Source: Eumeta japonica
Taxonomy: Eukaryota; Arthropoda; Insecta; Lepidoptera; Psychidae
Direction of reading: 5' to 3'
Assembly (NCBI GenBank): GCA_005406025.1
Contig: BGZK01000758.1
Coordinates: forward strand, 186,001-250,000
DNA: 64,000 bases
Position 1 is the stretch's first letter, and each line of letters starts with the position of its first letter. Below are positions 35,000 to 47,524 of the stretch, piece by piece. Position numbers and translations under genes: made by a program. The notes under the pieces were generated by a model. The model had not been told where the DNA came from, ran no database searches, and worked only from the letters and a program-made list of their open reading frames with translations.

Positions 35000-36830
35000 G
35001 AATGGATCTCTTTGAAGTCCCGTTCCATTCGGATAGATTGTCTTTCCTCTATTTTCGATACGGGCGGAAACTTAAAGCTGATGGGGATCTGTTTTAGATA
35101 CAGAGGAAATAAATTTTAGAAATTATTTCCTCACGCTCACATCATTATCTTTCCCTCGTCGGTCCGAATCCGAACCGTGCTACTTTGAATGTGCCGTGAT
35201 GAAAACCGCCTATCATAAAATCGATGAATAAATTTATTAGCCGACATCGCCCAGTTAATTCCGATGACACGTACAAATTCCGGCCTTTAAATAAACACGT
35301 CTAGCAACCTAATACTCCGGGCGGCGGTAGCGCACGACGAGCGTGGGACATACGCGAGAGACTGACATAGGTTCCGATGTCGACACAATGTCGTTAATAC
35401 GATGGCGACGAACACAATTGAAATTTACAGGGAATATATATGAGAGCTGCGTTTTATGGTGTGGACTAGACCGATTTTCATTACGACTACTACATTCATC
35501 CGCAAATTGAAATAATTCTATGGGTCCACGTTCGAGGGGTTGATGGGCCAGACGTCGTAGGGAGCCATAAACGGCCGCGAGAGCGAGAAACGGGAACTGG
35601 AGCGGATGTATTTAAATGTGATTGCGCTTTGTACTCCCGTGCGGTACACTTAATAGCGTTGGGGATGTTTTGCTGTATATTAACTTCATCCGTCCTTTTC
35701 CCTTCACGTGCTCATAAAAGAAACCGCTTTCATTCATCGTTTCCCCAACCCAGTTATTGTTATAGGACGAAGGATGATAATGTGCAATATTTAATGCGAC
35801 GAATATTCTTATTATTTCTTTACTTATGTAGGTAGACGTATCACGGCGACGCGAATGTTTCTACAAAATATTTTTATAAACGAACAATTTATATGTTGTC
35901 CAAGTCGGGAACGGATCTAGTAGTTCGTTTTTGAAGAAGTTTCATTAGAGAATCCTTCTAATAGGAGGCAGGATCAAATAATTTATAGGAATATCCGAAA
36001 AGTCTTGCTGCATACATCCTACAAAAAGTGTCAGTTTGAAGGTAACCTTGGCACCTTGATCTCTGAATACGCCTTTGAGTCACAAAGATAAACATTTCGA
36101 GCGAATACAAAATTTTATACACGAAAAATAAATAATGTACGTTCATTAAATAATTTTGTCTTCGGAACCGATATTCACATCTAATTAGTTTTTCAAAGAT
36201 TACACCTATTTACATCATCCACAAAAACTCCAACGATTTTGATAAAACTTATTTAGTTTAGGTAAGTACCTAAAAAGAATTCTTTCGCATAAAGCAATTA
36301 AAAATCTACATAAATAGTCGGTCCCTTTTTCATTACATTATACAAAAGTTTCACGCCGTCAGATCGCAGCTCTTCATTATGCGTTTTTTTTTTTGTGAAA
36401 ACATAATATCATTTAGTATACACGTTAAAGTTTGGCTTCAATCGAGTATCGTCGATGATCGCCCATAGATTATAACTGTACCAGTATTTGTGATAGTGTG
36501 ATACATCTTGTGGATATCGATTTCATGGTTACGGGCCGCGGGCGCCGGCTCGCGTGACCGACACCGGATACTCCCGACACTGTCACTCTTGTGTGTTAAA
36601 TTATGATCACATCACAATATTATAGGTGACAATTACACTAGCTTCATGATGTATTATTAGCTCACCTATACGGATTCGATATAATTATGAGCGTACGAAT
36701 GTTACAAATTTGTATATTTGAACACGTTAATATTAGGAATAATTGAATTCGATTACAGAATTTTTTCTACATTAGATAAGCGATTCAGTGACAAAGGTTA
36801 TTGGTGTGTTATTTCTATACAATGGATCAA
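35000..36830. other. Intron stretch, nothing recognised
   Basis: No exon or repeat is supported. A GC patch at about 36533-36560 has no other feature. Frames of 62 to 68 codons lack motifs. Confidence 0.45.
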
Positions 36831-36839
36831 GAAAAAAAT

Positions 36840-36975
36840 GCCACACGAAATAGACGAGCACATATGAAGATTGATGTATGTCATAGAAGCAAGAGAGATA
36901 TGTAAAGATTGTATGTACCATATGGAAATCTGTATTCTCTTTCTTTCCTTTTGGAAAACAAGCGCGAGTTTATAA
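36840..36975 (+). pseudogene. RTE-like LINE 3' end, short truncated copy
   Basis: GATTGATGTATGTCATAGAA then GCAAGAGAGATATGTAAAGA, CATATGGAAATCTGTATTCT and AACAAGCGCGAGTTTATA follow the same order as the 3' end of the copy at 50980-51080. Small indels disrupt the frame. Confidence 0.6.
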
Positions 36976-37909
36976 AAAAGAATCGGTATTGATTTTTATT
37001 ATTTACTATAGCGTTAGATCCTTTTGTTTTGTTATATAACTTCCGGATGGTATTTAATTGATACGAAATACTTATTTATAAAATGAATGTATATTCATAA
37101 TGTGTATGTAACAAACATTCATAATCCAAAAACGCGGATGTAATCGAGGAGCAAAGCTAGTATATAATAAATCAATGTTAGTCTGTACACCAGTATAATT
37201 ATTATTACAATATACACTAACATACAAACTACTACACATGTTTATTTTAATTTTAAACAATACAACAATTATCAGCTAAAAAATTAGGTGATAAATTTAA
37301 ATTGCTTTAAATATAGACATTTAGTTAGATAACTATTTTTTTTCTATGTTTTTTTTGTTGACACTGAACGTTGTTATTTGCTTTGGTATGCCAAAACCCG
37401 GGATTGATCAGTCGATTATTTTGCAAGTTACTTACAAAATTACACTATTTAAAGTGTTTCTCCAAAGAAAAGTCTGGACCGACCCATTTTAAAGAATTTT
37501 GCGGCGTTCGATCCCGTTTTTTTGGGGAATAGAACTTATTTGTTTAGTTGTCGATCGATTACTTAGTTATTTTATGGGTTATAGAAAAATAAAAATCGTT
37601 TCAAGAATTTCATTTTTGAGATTAGCTATTCAAAATGTACTTGATCCATTAAATCCAATTTCCAGACATTCTAAATGCTTAAATAATCGCAAAAACTGTC
37701 AGAAAGCTTCCTAGATTCTCAAAACGTTGACATATAATGAAAATTCGATTTCGAAAAATCGATGCGCAAATAACATCTTTTTCGAAGTTTTCCAAAATAT
37801 TAAAGTTTCTTGGGAAAAATCTAAAAGTAATCCACGCAGAATTTTGCATTTGATACACCTCGAAACCTACATAAATTGCGAGCAAAGCGCAAAGTAATTG
37901 TTTTTATTA

Positions 37910-38390
37910 TAATACTAGCTTTCGACCGCGACTTCGCCCGTGTGAACATAGAATGAGTAAAACATGTCCTATTTTCTAAATTGGACGTCCAGCAAGATAG
38001 CTGTGAAAACCGCATTCAATGCCGTGCAGCAGTTTATTCGTAATGAGCTAACAAGACAAACACACAGTCACGCAGGAAAATTAATGTTTTTATTCCTATT
38101 GCACTTATAGACATTAATTTACAAAAAAATTAATCACTCCAAAATAAATGCCGCTTTATCTTGATATACATATTTGCTTATTTATTTTTAGTTCTTTTAC
38201 GAAGTTATCGAAATGTCTATTTACTATTGAAACTTTGAAACCCCATTTTGCCCCTTTAGGGGTTGAATTTTGGGATTTCCTTTCTCATTGCTTATCTGCA
38301 CCATAACGTGCAAAATTTCAGCTTTCTGGGTCCAAGGGTTTGATGAGGGCGATGATGAGTCAGTCAGGACTTTTCTTTTTGTATTAGACT
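37910..38390 (+). repeat. RTE-associated dispersed repeat
   Basis: The head ACTAGCTTTCGACCGCGACT then TCGCCCGTGTGAACATAGAA matches the head of the GATTCC-hexamer family. The following part (TGGACGTCCAGCAAGATAGC, GCAGTTTATTCGTAATGAGC) differs and contains no hexamer body. Farther right are CCCCATTTTGCCCCTTTAGG and GATGAGTCAGTCAGGAC. It may be two nested elements. Confidence 0.5.
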
Positions 38391-38842
38391 GACTCAAAGA
38401 TATTTACGCACTATAAAATTACTTCAGTCGAATTAATCCTCTGAATAGATTATCAAAACCCATCCATAGTTAATACGTAAATATCGCCAATGGGAGTGCG
38501 TAATGTTTTTGTTTACGTTACACGGTATTTATGCTGATAATGCGATGACACTGAGAACAGTAATGTTTAAATACGCATTCTTTATATATATTATATTATA
38601 TTAGCATCACAAATATGTAATAAAATTATGCACATATTAATATAGCACTATTTGTATAATAAAAAATATTTTTGAGGAACAGTAATATTTTTTACGATGA
38701 TATATATCATCGTATTGTTTCAAAATATAGTTAATACATATTTTGATTTTCAATTTATGGTTGGTATGGGATTCCACACATCGGAATTAATTGCTTTATG
38801 AAAACATTTTATTAAAACGTTTAGATGCGCATAGAACACTTT

Positions 38843-38949
38843 CGCAATTTTAAACTACATGTATGTAAATAATTACATACATGTAGTTTAAAATTGCGTA
38901 AAGCTTTTTACGACTAAATGTATAAACATTTAGTCGTAAAAAGCTTTAC
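38843..38949. repeat. Two adjacent perfect hairpins sharing an ATAA loop
   Basis: The first has 26-bp arms at 38843-38868 and 38873-38898 (starting CGCAATTTTAAACTACATGT). The second has 24-bp arms at 38898-38921 and 38926-38949 (starting GTAAAGCTTTTTACGACTAA). Each is 100% complementary and each loop is ATAA. The two share only the G at 38898. There is no coding content and no similarity to other repeats in the window. Confidence 0.9.
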
Positions 38950-39251
38950 TCCCATGGCGCATGAGGTGACGCAGGTGTTCTTTAAAATTATTAGCCAAAA
39001 TTATGGCCCTTGATCTACGGTCGCTGTGCAAAGTAGGGGTCGTGACCCGATCTACGAGTCGACGGCTGTTGTCCTGGCGCGTAAATCACCCGTGGCTATC
39101 GCCCTCGGTCAACTCATTATCCTTCATTTATCGCACAAGTGATAATGCCTTCCTATTTGAGGCAACTGCGACACAAAATAGAAGGAAAGATTGAAAATTG
39201 TAAATCCACACAAAACTATTATTGTAAATACTATTGATTTATATTTTTTAA

Positions 39252-39560
39252 TAATCATCTCACAAGGATAGGCAGAAACAATAGATCTCCACTCGATACG
39301 CTCTTCACATACCTGCCTTGCTTCACTGACATCCATCGATCGATTCAGGCAAGCTCGATTTCAGTGGCTCTAAATTTGGCCCTTCTATAATGTGCCACCA
39401 ATTCGGTCTGCATAGAATTTTCTAGAGTGACCCTTGCCGACTCTTCCTTCATACAGATTCACTCTATAGATTTCTCTGGTCAGTTTTACTTTCATTCATC
39501 CTTTCCAGATGGCCAAACCACCTCTACATGTCCTCAACAAGTAGTGACTGTCTTTCGAAC
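39252..39560 (-). pseudogene. RTE-like LINE, 3' part of reverse transcriptase ORF, decayed
   Basis: On the minus strand one reads RWFGHLERMNES, then a broken stretch, then MDVSEARQVCEERIEWRSIV followed by SAYP. This is the conserved C-terminal end of RTE-clade endonuclease/reverse-transcriptase proteins. Several stops and small indels interrupt it. It is homologous, in opposite orientation, to 50731-51072. Confidence 0.75.
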
Positions 39561-39699
39561 CGCCTTATTTTATCACTCAGCTATTCACATAAACTTTACA
39601 CTAATATTTACTAATATACTAAATGCTCAACTACGTTGATTCTAATTCCTTATGTCTTCACTTTTTGTTACACCCAACTTACGCCGCCATACATGAACT

Positions 39700-41650
39700 T
39701 GGGAATAGTTAAACGCGCTTGTCGTGAGATAGTTTTACTATTCAACAACAAGCAAGACCCTATAACTGTAGTACTTCAATTTATTCTCCTTTAAACGTCT
39801 TTGTATATATATATGTGCACATGACATACTTCGAGCCTTAGTATTTATAGTCTTGGCAAAAATACTTTGAGTAAGTAATTTGTAATTATTTTTGACTTTT
39901 TTATTAGTTTACGAGTCAGCAACTATTTTCTAATCACAAGCCCAATGACGCAAAAAAATTAAGAGTGTAATAAAGATTGTCTTTTTTTCTTGTCAGGTGA
40001 CATCGTTGGAAAAGGGTTTTGATCACAGCATAGCGGCGTGATGATCACGATAAGACTGACTTCCGGAAAACTAAGTGTAGTGTTATTTAAAGTGCAATGA
40101 TCAGAGAACACCTCTATCTATTTTATGCTCATATTGAGAACGTAAAACGATTACGATTAGCTTCGTTGATTATTGAAGGAACGCCCCAATCACCATGTCC
40201 CAAATATACATAAACTTTAAAAGATCCACAAAAAGACTGGATGCTCTAAACGACGATTAAAATAGATCGTGCAGATCAATGGTTATTTATATCTCCGATT
40301 AATTATTGTTTTTTTCCGTATAAAAGTATATTCTAGACATGAGAGCTTTATAATATGCATCATTTATAAAAGATAACCTAATTTTTAGCATTCTTTTATT
40401 GATATTTTTAAATGTGTTTACGACTCAATTCGAACTCGCTAATCCAGCTTACGTAAGATCTGAAATATGACCTAAGAATTATTTTTGAGACCAGCGATTG
40501 ACATAATTTAATAGACGTGCGTCATGCGAATTTTTTACATAGCCATATTTATATAAAATTAGACACACGAGCAAGCAATTTATAGATCTTTAATGGCAAA
40601 TAGAAAATAATGCAATTTTGCTTTTTTGCGTTCTCAATTCTTTATTTTTCGCAAAAGACGAAGCGAATTCTGTAGAAAAAACAACATGCAAGTGTTTCTT
40701 CCACAAGAGGCCGCCTCGGCGCTGACGTTCTGAAACCTGCTAACGAGTGAGCTCGCATATTTAAAGAGCAAAGGCTAATTAACGAACTCGGCGGTTTCGG
40801 GAGTGCCGCCCGCCCCGAGGGCTCTGTCGTATTAAACGTTATGAACAACGAAAAGCCTTAGGGAAGGCGGAAGCCATATTTATGCAATATGAAAAAAATG
40901 TTAATTGAATGGTGAATAATTGCATTTTTTTTAATTCGCTTTGATTATGTCTAATGAAATTAGTTTAGACAATTTCCATTGTTATTATTATTTTTGCTTC
41001 TAAATTATTTGAAAACCCAATGATGTAATTAAAATACGAAGTTGAAGTTAGTAGGGTATTTGAGTTTTAGTTGATAAATAGCAATGTAAACTTACTTTTT
41101 AAGACAACTATAAAAATAATCAAGATTTATACGTAATACATCGAATAAACACTAATATTGGAGAATCCAAATATATAATTATAATGGACGCAATAAGGGC
41201 AAACGAGATTAAAAGAAAATTAACAAAAAGAATTTTCAAACACCTTTTCTACTGAAAAAAAATAGTTCTTATAGAAAACGGAAGTTTAAAAAATAGGAAA
41301 ATAATCCGTGTGATTTTTTTTTGCAATGCTCTAAATCTCAAATTAATTACAGGAGGCACTTATCCAATTCAAAATTAAAGACTATACAAAATGTAACATC
41401 GATTTTTCCATCAAATATTTATTGGTTATGAATTTACGAAATTACAGCCCACTGTGCAAGTAAAGTATAACCGTCGCTGTTCTAACCTCATCGGTCAAAC
41501 AACACGGTTGTAACTTATATTTGGAAACGAAAACTCTCATTTACAATATTTTTCAAGTACTTCTGTCCTCTTAAGTATGGTTATGATTTATTTGACCGAT
41601 CGGATAATATACGGCTCCGTTTATTTTCGTTCTCGGAATCCGACTTAGCG
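39700..41650. other. Intron stretch, mostly unclassified
   Basis: AT-rich with no exon. A GC patch lies at about 40700-40820 with a short minus-strand frame that has no motif. CAGCCCACTGTGCAAGTAAA at 41447 is a fragment of a repeat also seen near 57810. Confidence 0.45.
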
Positions 41651-41676
41651 ACTCGCTGATCGTTCAACTCCGTGCA

Positions 41677-41810
41677 ATGTTGCGGGCGGTTCAATTTATT
41701 AAAGTGGAGGTTAAGGCGGACGGCGCAGGCGGCGCCGGCGGCGGCTCCAGCTCGCGGCCCGAGCGCGGCTTTCTCGTCTAACGGAACCGGCCGACGCTCG
41801 TACCTCTAAT
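41677..41810 (+). other. GC-rich island with a 34-codon open frame
   Basis: ATG at 41677 opens a frame MLRAVQFIKVEVKADGAGG... ending at TAA 41779-41781, with a Gly/Ser-rich second half. It is too short to call a gene, and the island resembles the other non-coding GC blocks. It is listed because it starts with a clean ATG after GTGCA. Confidence 0.15.
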
Positions 41811-42019
41811 ATTGTTAATAATTTTATTACAACAGCCGCTCTTTGCCCGCCAGTCTGACCACCAGCGCCGGGACACGTCATCTTGCATCCCGTCCATATC
41901 TACGTGGTGTGCACATAATTAAATAGAATCGACGGTGTGCCAGTACATTGAAGGTATATATGCACGAAAAATGGATAGGAACGAAAAGTAATGTAAGAGA
42001 AAGCGACAATTTTTTGTCT

Positions 42020-42170
42020 GTAAACCTGTTCGCGAACATCACTGAAATTATTGAACGGATTTTAATACGGTTTTCACGGGTAGGCACAGAATACCTATGG
42101 GTTCACTTTCATTTAAATTGGATGTCAAGGATTTGTCCTTGTTATCCTCATTTAAATATTTAGCCTGAGA
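42020..42170 (+). repeat. RTE-associated repeat head fragment
   Basis: ATTGAACGGATTTTAATACG then GTTTTCACGGGTAGGCACAG..., a recognisable lepidopteran RTE-related 3' segment. It ends indistinctly near 42170. Confidence 0.45.
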
Positions 42171-42749
42171 ATTTATAAGACAAAATATAATTGTTAGCGT
42201 CGAAAGACGCTGAAGACACGCGACAATACGAACGAACAACAAAGTTCACAAGAAAAATACAAAAATCTACAATCAACCTTCTGATCCGATCGTGGTCAGC
42301 TCGATTTATTGAAAATATACAAAGAGATGAGAAGGTGTGGTGGGGAAGCGGACCGGTGAATGAAGGAGGGGGTTGAGTTGCAATAAAAGCTTTATATGAC
42401 ACACCGAATTCCATTCGCACGGAAAGTTATTTTATTAATAATTAAAGATAGGTATATAATAATTTACGTTCATCTATGATTTTTCATAGAAAGACGAAAA
42501 TTATTGTGTAATTTTTTTATATAAGAAAAAAAATCAAAAAGAAGATTCTATTGCTATATCTGAACCGATTTCCCTATCGGTAAATAAAATTGTAATGAGA
42601 AAAATGTATTCGATTAGAAAATATTATAAATATATGTAACATTGTTAAGGAAAGAACAATTTAATTATTGTACAGGATAATGAAGATTACAATCGGGAAT
42701 CTATTGTAAATAAAAAAAATCAATTTAAGGAGCAAACGAACGTGCAAGT

Positions 42750-43045
42750 ATTCAGGTGATCATCGCTTCCATGGGCACTCGCAGCCCCAGAGTCACTAGT
42801 GCTTTATTGGCCTTCCAGGTAGGAATAGGATATGTGATGGAGGGGGAATCGGCCAGCGGAACTATTAGAAAAGAATAAGATATCTGATAAAGGGGGAGTT
42901 AACCACCGGAACTCTAACTCACTCGATGAAAGCCAACACCGAAAGCTACTATTCCACGTCTGTATTCTGTGACAGCGTGATATTTCTGCGATTGAACTGG
43001 CCCATTTTCGTGCTGCGCCCAACTTTGCCACAATATGACACATTT
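42750..43045 (-). repeat. GTTCCGGTGG...CCATGGGCGGCG type repeat, reverse
   Basis: The minus strand carries AGAGTTCCGGTGGTTAACTC, TAATAGTTCCGCTGGCCGAT, GACTCTGGGGCTGCGAGTGC then CCATGGAAGCGATGATCACC. These segments occur in the same order as in the + copy at 16862-17045. Confidence 0.6.
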
Positions 43046-43099
43046 GTGTGTCTATTACATATCACTAATTTATATTGTCATCGTCTTGTAGAAGCTAAC

Positions 43100-45840
43100 T
43101 TATTGGGGAAACCATTTCGTTTAAGGTGTTATAAGCCTATTTTTATAGTTGTATAGTTATAGATGATTGTAACATTTAGACATTATGTTACGGTTAAAAA
43201 ACACCAAGCCATTTTTAAAATAGAAATTTCCGTGATAAGTATGGGATATTAAAAAGATGTGATATTTGATCTGTTTTGAATGATACCGTTCTCTTCGTAT
43301 CTTCTGTAATTACTAAATAAACAAGAATATTTGTAAAGGAAATTTCTACGAATTTTATTACATAGCACTAAATTTAACAAAATTATTCTATTGAGTGCGA
43401 GAAAAGAAACAAACAATATGATAAATAACACTTTCAATTTATCCTAAAGTATTTCGCGTTTTGTCTCATTGATAATAATTGTCGCATCGCGATGTGACTA
43501 TTAGTCGCTCATATTATAGAACGAGAACGACGACTAGTCTCGCATTTCTCCCATAGTGCCGATGTCGTCTTATTAGGTCACTAAAGTTGTTTCTAACCAG
43601 AGACAATCTTATCCGCGCGCGCAATATAGATTAGGGGCGGTTTAGTTGTATCGGTGAGCGGAGCCCGATAGCGGCGGCGGCCGAGTCGCCGGCGGCGTAG
43701 GACCGCGTGCGAGATAATCGCTGACACCTAGAGTGTGGCTTATCCCCGTAACGCGTCAACAGATCATCGCGTGTGAATGATAATGGCTCATTGAAACAGG
43801 ATGTAGGATCCCCTATAGCTTTATTTTACATAAATGGCGATCTATCTAAATAATCATACAATGTTGTCTATCTTCAGTGTGTGATTTCGTAGATTACAAA
43901 ATGTACAAAATACATATATGCGGATAAGCGTAATGAGCTTCATGTACGTACGCTAAAATTACATTCTACTATAAACTTTCTTGTGTCAAAAAATTAGAAA
44001 CGAAAAGCAAGAAATTAAAAGTATTCCAAACATTTCGCAGTAAGTCATCACGTGCCTACGTATTCAAAGCTCGTTTTCGGAAGGAAGACTGCGTAAGCAA
44101 ACGAGCGTGTCGTGGTAGACGCGGCGCGGCGCACCGCTCGCCGGCAATGAGTCACTTTCATCGGCGCGCGCGCATCCAACCTTCTAATGAGCGCTAATGA
44201 GGGCGTCGATGTGGAACCGAACCGCAACCCCAGACTTAGCCTAGACTTCATTCGAGTCGAGATAGTTAACTGAATTAAGCAGGATTCAGTAATTAAGCAC
44301 ATGAAAGTTGGAAAAAAATAATGAGAAATGAACAATAAAAAACTTTGGTATTTAATGTTAGTTGGTTTCTCTTCTTCAGAATATATTTCTTAACATACCA
44401 CAAAGAAAATTAAAACATTAAAGAAAATATATAAAGAATTAGCGTTTTTGTCCAATTTTTCAAAATTAAGTCTTCAGCAGATGTCAACATTTTGACGTCA
44501 TAAGAATATAAGACGATTTGCATCGAATAAATTTAGTGCCAATCGTTTGGTATTCTCAGCAGAGTAAATTGATAGATGAAATTATTTTTTTATTCAATGA
44601 TTTCGAAACCGTTCAACCAATGTTGAGTTGATAGACGCAAAAAGTACAAATATCGTTTAGTTTCTTCAATGTAAATAGTCTGTAAAAGATAATAATAGGA
44701 ATATTTTTAATGCACAAATCTAGTATTTAAATGAAATAAAAATTAGTCTAATCTCTAAAATCCCAAAAATACTGTCGCCTAGCCGAACATTTTTCAGTTC
44801 GATAGAAAATTTTTGGGCTGCACCGAAGTTCAAGTTTTCTTTCTCAATAGTTACTTATTTTTGGTCTTATTTAATTAACAATGGCTATAGATATTTTAAC
44901 GATGACAACGAATAGATCATGGCTCTTTTATATATTCTGTTACTTCTCCACTGTGTTTCTCACATTTTACTTAGTATAAATAAAACGTATATATTGGGAA
45001 AATTATACTATGACGGACAACAATTCTATGTGGACAAAAAAAAAAATGTCGCCATTCTTGTTTTGAAAACTACCCTGAAGTTATTAAACTCGAATTAACG
45101 AACATAAAAGTCATCCATCACAAAATGTAATAAAACAAGTCGCACGCCGAGACTTGTAACGGCAAGAGCATTTCGCATCCAAAAAGTGGGACTAGATCGG
45201 AGGCAACGCTGTACATGAATTATTAATTGCCGGCGCAGGCGCAGGCGCGGGCGGCCCGAGCAGGTCGTCGACCGACGCGACGCGCCGGAGCACTCGGCCA
45301 CATTCGATTAATATGTGTAACAATGTTAGCCGCGGAACGAGACCCTGGTTAACTAGCTTGGTAAGTAAAGCTACGTTGTACTGAAACTAAATTTAATCAC
45401 TTCGTTTACATTATTATAATAATGTGGATTTAGGCGACTCGTAAACAACTGTGTTAAGAATTGAATTATTTACAATACATAAAATAGTAAAAAAAGCGAT
45501 AAAAAGTATGAACCGAATAGTTTTTAAATAATGAAATAAAATGGTGCGGTAGGAAGACAGCTTTATTTGATCTACTACATTTTTTAAATTATTCCCTAGT
45601 TGAAATCTAAACCTTTGAATTCAATCAAACCTAAATATCATAAGTTGGTTGAATTCATACCACGAAGTAATTGTCATCGGAGTTACGACCGAAATAAACA
45701 TAATGAGCCAAATGTGACACCTATCATTAGTCGTTAAAAATCTTTGTATTCTCGGTTTGTAGCATTCCGTTGAGTATGACATGTTGGTCACTGTATCATG
45801 TTATAGAAATAACACTAAAATAGCATCATCAAATCAAAGG
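43100..45840. other. Intron stretch with three GC patches
   Basis: GC patches at about 43640-43710, 44110-44170 and 45225-45300 stand out from AT-rich sequence. Short frames across them (up to 95 codons, minus) have no motif. TTTCTCCCATAGTGCCGATG at 43544 is a fragment of a repeat also present at 23000. No exon is supported. Confidence 0.45.
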
Positions 45841-45848
45841 AATAACAT

Positions 45849-46034
45849 CACGAGCCCAAGTAATAAATATCTTGGCCGAAAAAGCAAGTCAAAGACATAA
45901 CGTTAGAAAAATATTACAAACCTAAATTTCCACATATCTGGCCACAGTACCAAATCAAGGACCATAACATTAGCTCACAAGCCCAAGCTCCACATATCTA
46001 GGCCACAGCATCACGTCAAGGATATAGCATTAGG
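45849..46034. repeat. Diverged tandem repeat, ~60-66-bp unit, three copies
   Basis: Each unit has CAC(A/G)AGCCCAAG or a relic, CACATATCT(A)GGCCACAG, A(A/C)(A/G)TCAAGGA(C/T)ATA(A)C(G/A)TTAG. Units start at about 45849, 45910 and 45976. AT-rich DNA flanks both sides. Confidence 0.65.
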
Positions 46035-46049
46035 ATAGTTTTATAAAAA

Positions 46050-47280
46050 CGTTGTATAAACAGTTTCATATATTACTATAGTACCGATAAAAATATATTC
46101 TATTTCTTATTTCAGGAGTTAATCTACTAATCTATTCAAACGTTGATCAAAATCTGTAGATATGTTTCGGAATTTAGTCCGAACATACAAATAGATAGAG
46201 CCTTTATTGAAATAATGTATAGATTATCATTTGCGCAATAGCATGTTTTTACTGTATACCAATTTTCATCAAGAACGGTCAAATTGTTCTCAAGTCATAA
46301 ACATATAAAAATTTTAAAAATTTCGGATTATTCTCAGTGAGACATGAAACGAACATTAATCACAAAATGTGACAAAAAAAATGGATGTACAGACAGATGC
46401 TATAGATTTATATAGTAAGTGTATAAAATATGTAGTAAAAAACTCGTTAATAATAAAACTGATCGAATTGTTGCATTATTGAAATTTAAATTGTTGTCAA
46501 AAGGAGCAAAATATGTTTTTTGTCTTTATTGGCTTTGTTCACTATTTTTACGATAAAAGCAATTTAGATCTTCACGTTATGTATATAATCAATTCCAATA
46601 AATACATAATTTTGGCAAGATTATTTGTCAAGCAATCAACACATCTTATTTATAACTGTACTTTTTATGTGGCCTTTAATCACGTATTACTTAAAAAAAA
46701 TTAGTAAATCATAAATAACTGCCATTTAAAACATATTTAATAACCAGTGAATAACCTTATACAAACACAAACATCGAGAACTGAGAACAAAACTATTTTT
46801 AATTAAAATACCAGTTTTCAGTCGAGGAAGACGTACCGTGATTGCGCGTAAACCAAGCAGTTTATCGATGAAGGAAAATGTTTCAGGAAAATAAATAAGT
46901 ATATACCATTCCACGAACAAGGCATAAGGAAATCAATATGGTTCGTTCCCAAAAGCATATTTAAGGGTATTTCAAAATGCACAGTAACTACAAACGCCGA
47001 GTATCAAGAAAGCTCTTTTACGGTAAATTAAACACCAATGGCGATCGGGACGTAAGTAAACATAGATTAGGTAGATGTTTGACATTCAACCTAAATATCA
47101 AAATCGGTTGACATTTTGTGCCTTTTACGCGCGCCTTTTATAGCAACCAAAATGGAAACGAACGTTTTCGTCGCGAGTCGTACATGACTAGCGGCGCAAT
47201 AAATCAGTACAGCTGCAAACGGAGCATATTTATATTTTTAATAGCCTTTCAAAGATAAAATACGCGTCCGCAGTTTCGAC
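46050..47280. other. Intron stretch, nothing recognised
   Basis: AT-rich, with small unmotivated frames only. A GGATGTACAGACAGATGCTA segment near 46381 may be a LINE-tail fragment. Confidence 0.4.
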
Positions 47281-47324
47281 GGCATGAATACGGTGTTAAT
47301 CAAATCGGATGTAGACCCAAATCG

Positions 47325-47515
47325 TCGACTCGACCCGTTCCTCAATCAGAATCCAGATTTGAGTTGCAGTTCGTATCCGGAACTTGTCGCCGATGCAGAC
47401 TTCGTTCACGGTTCAAATGTTATCCACGATGCCTGTTTCCGATGGAGAGCTAACTCTGATCTGGCTGTCAATATCAATGTCGACCACGACTCTAATGCTG
47501 TTTTCGAAACTCTGT
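47325..47515 (+). repeat. Probable GATTCC-hexamer repeat family body
   Basis: TCGACTCGACCCGTTCCTCA, then ATCCAGATTTGAGTTGCAGT and CGATGCAGACTTCG, with a quasi-hexameric TC/GA rhythm. The 78-codon frame it opens is Asp/Asn/Val-rich with no motif, like the false frames in other copies. No clear head or tail. Confidence 0.35.
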
Positions 47516-47524
47516 CGTAAAATA

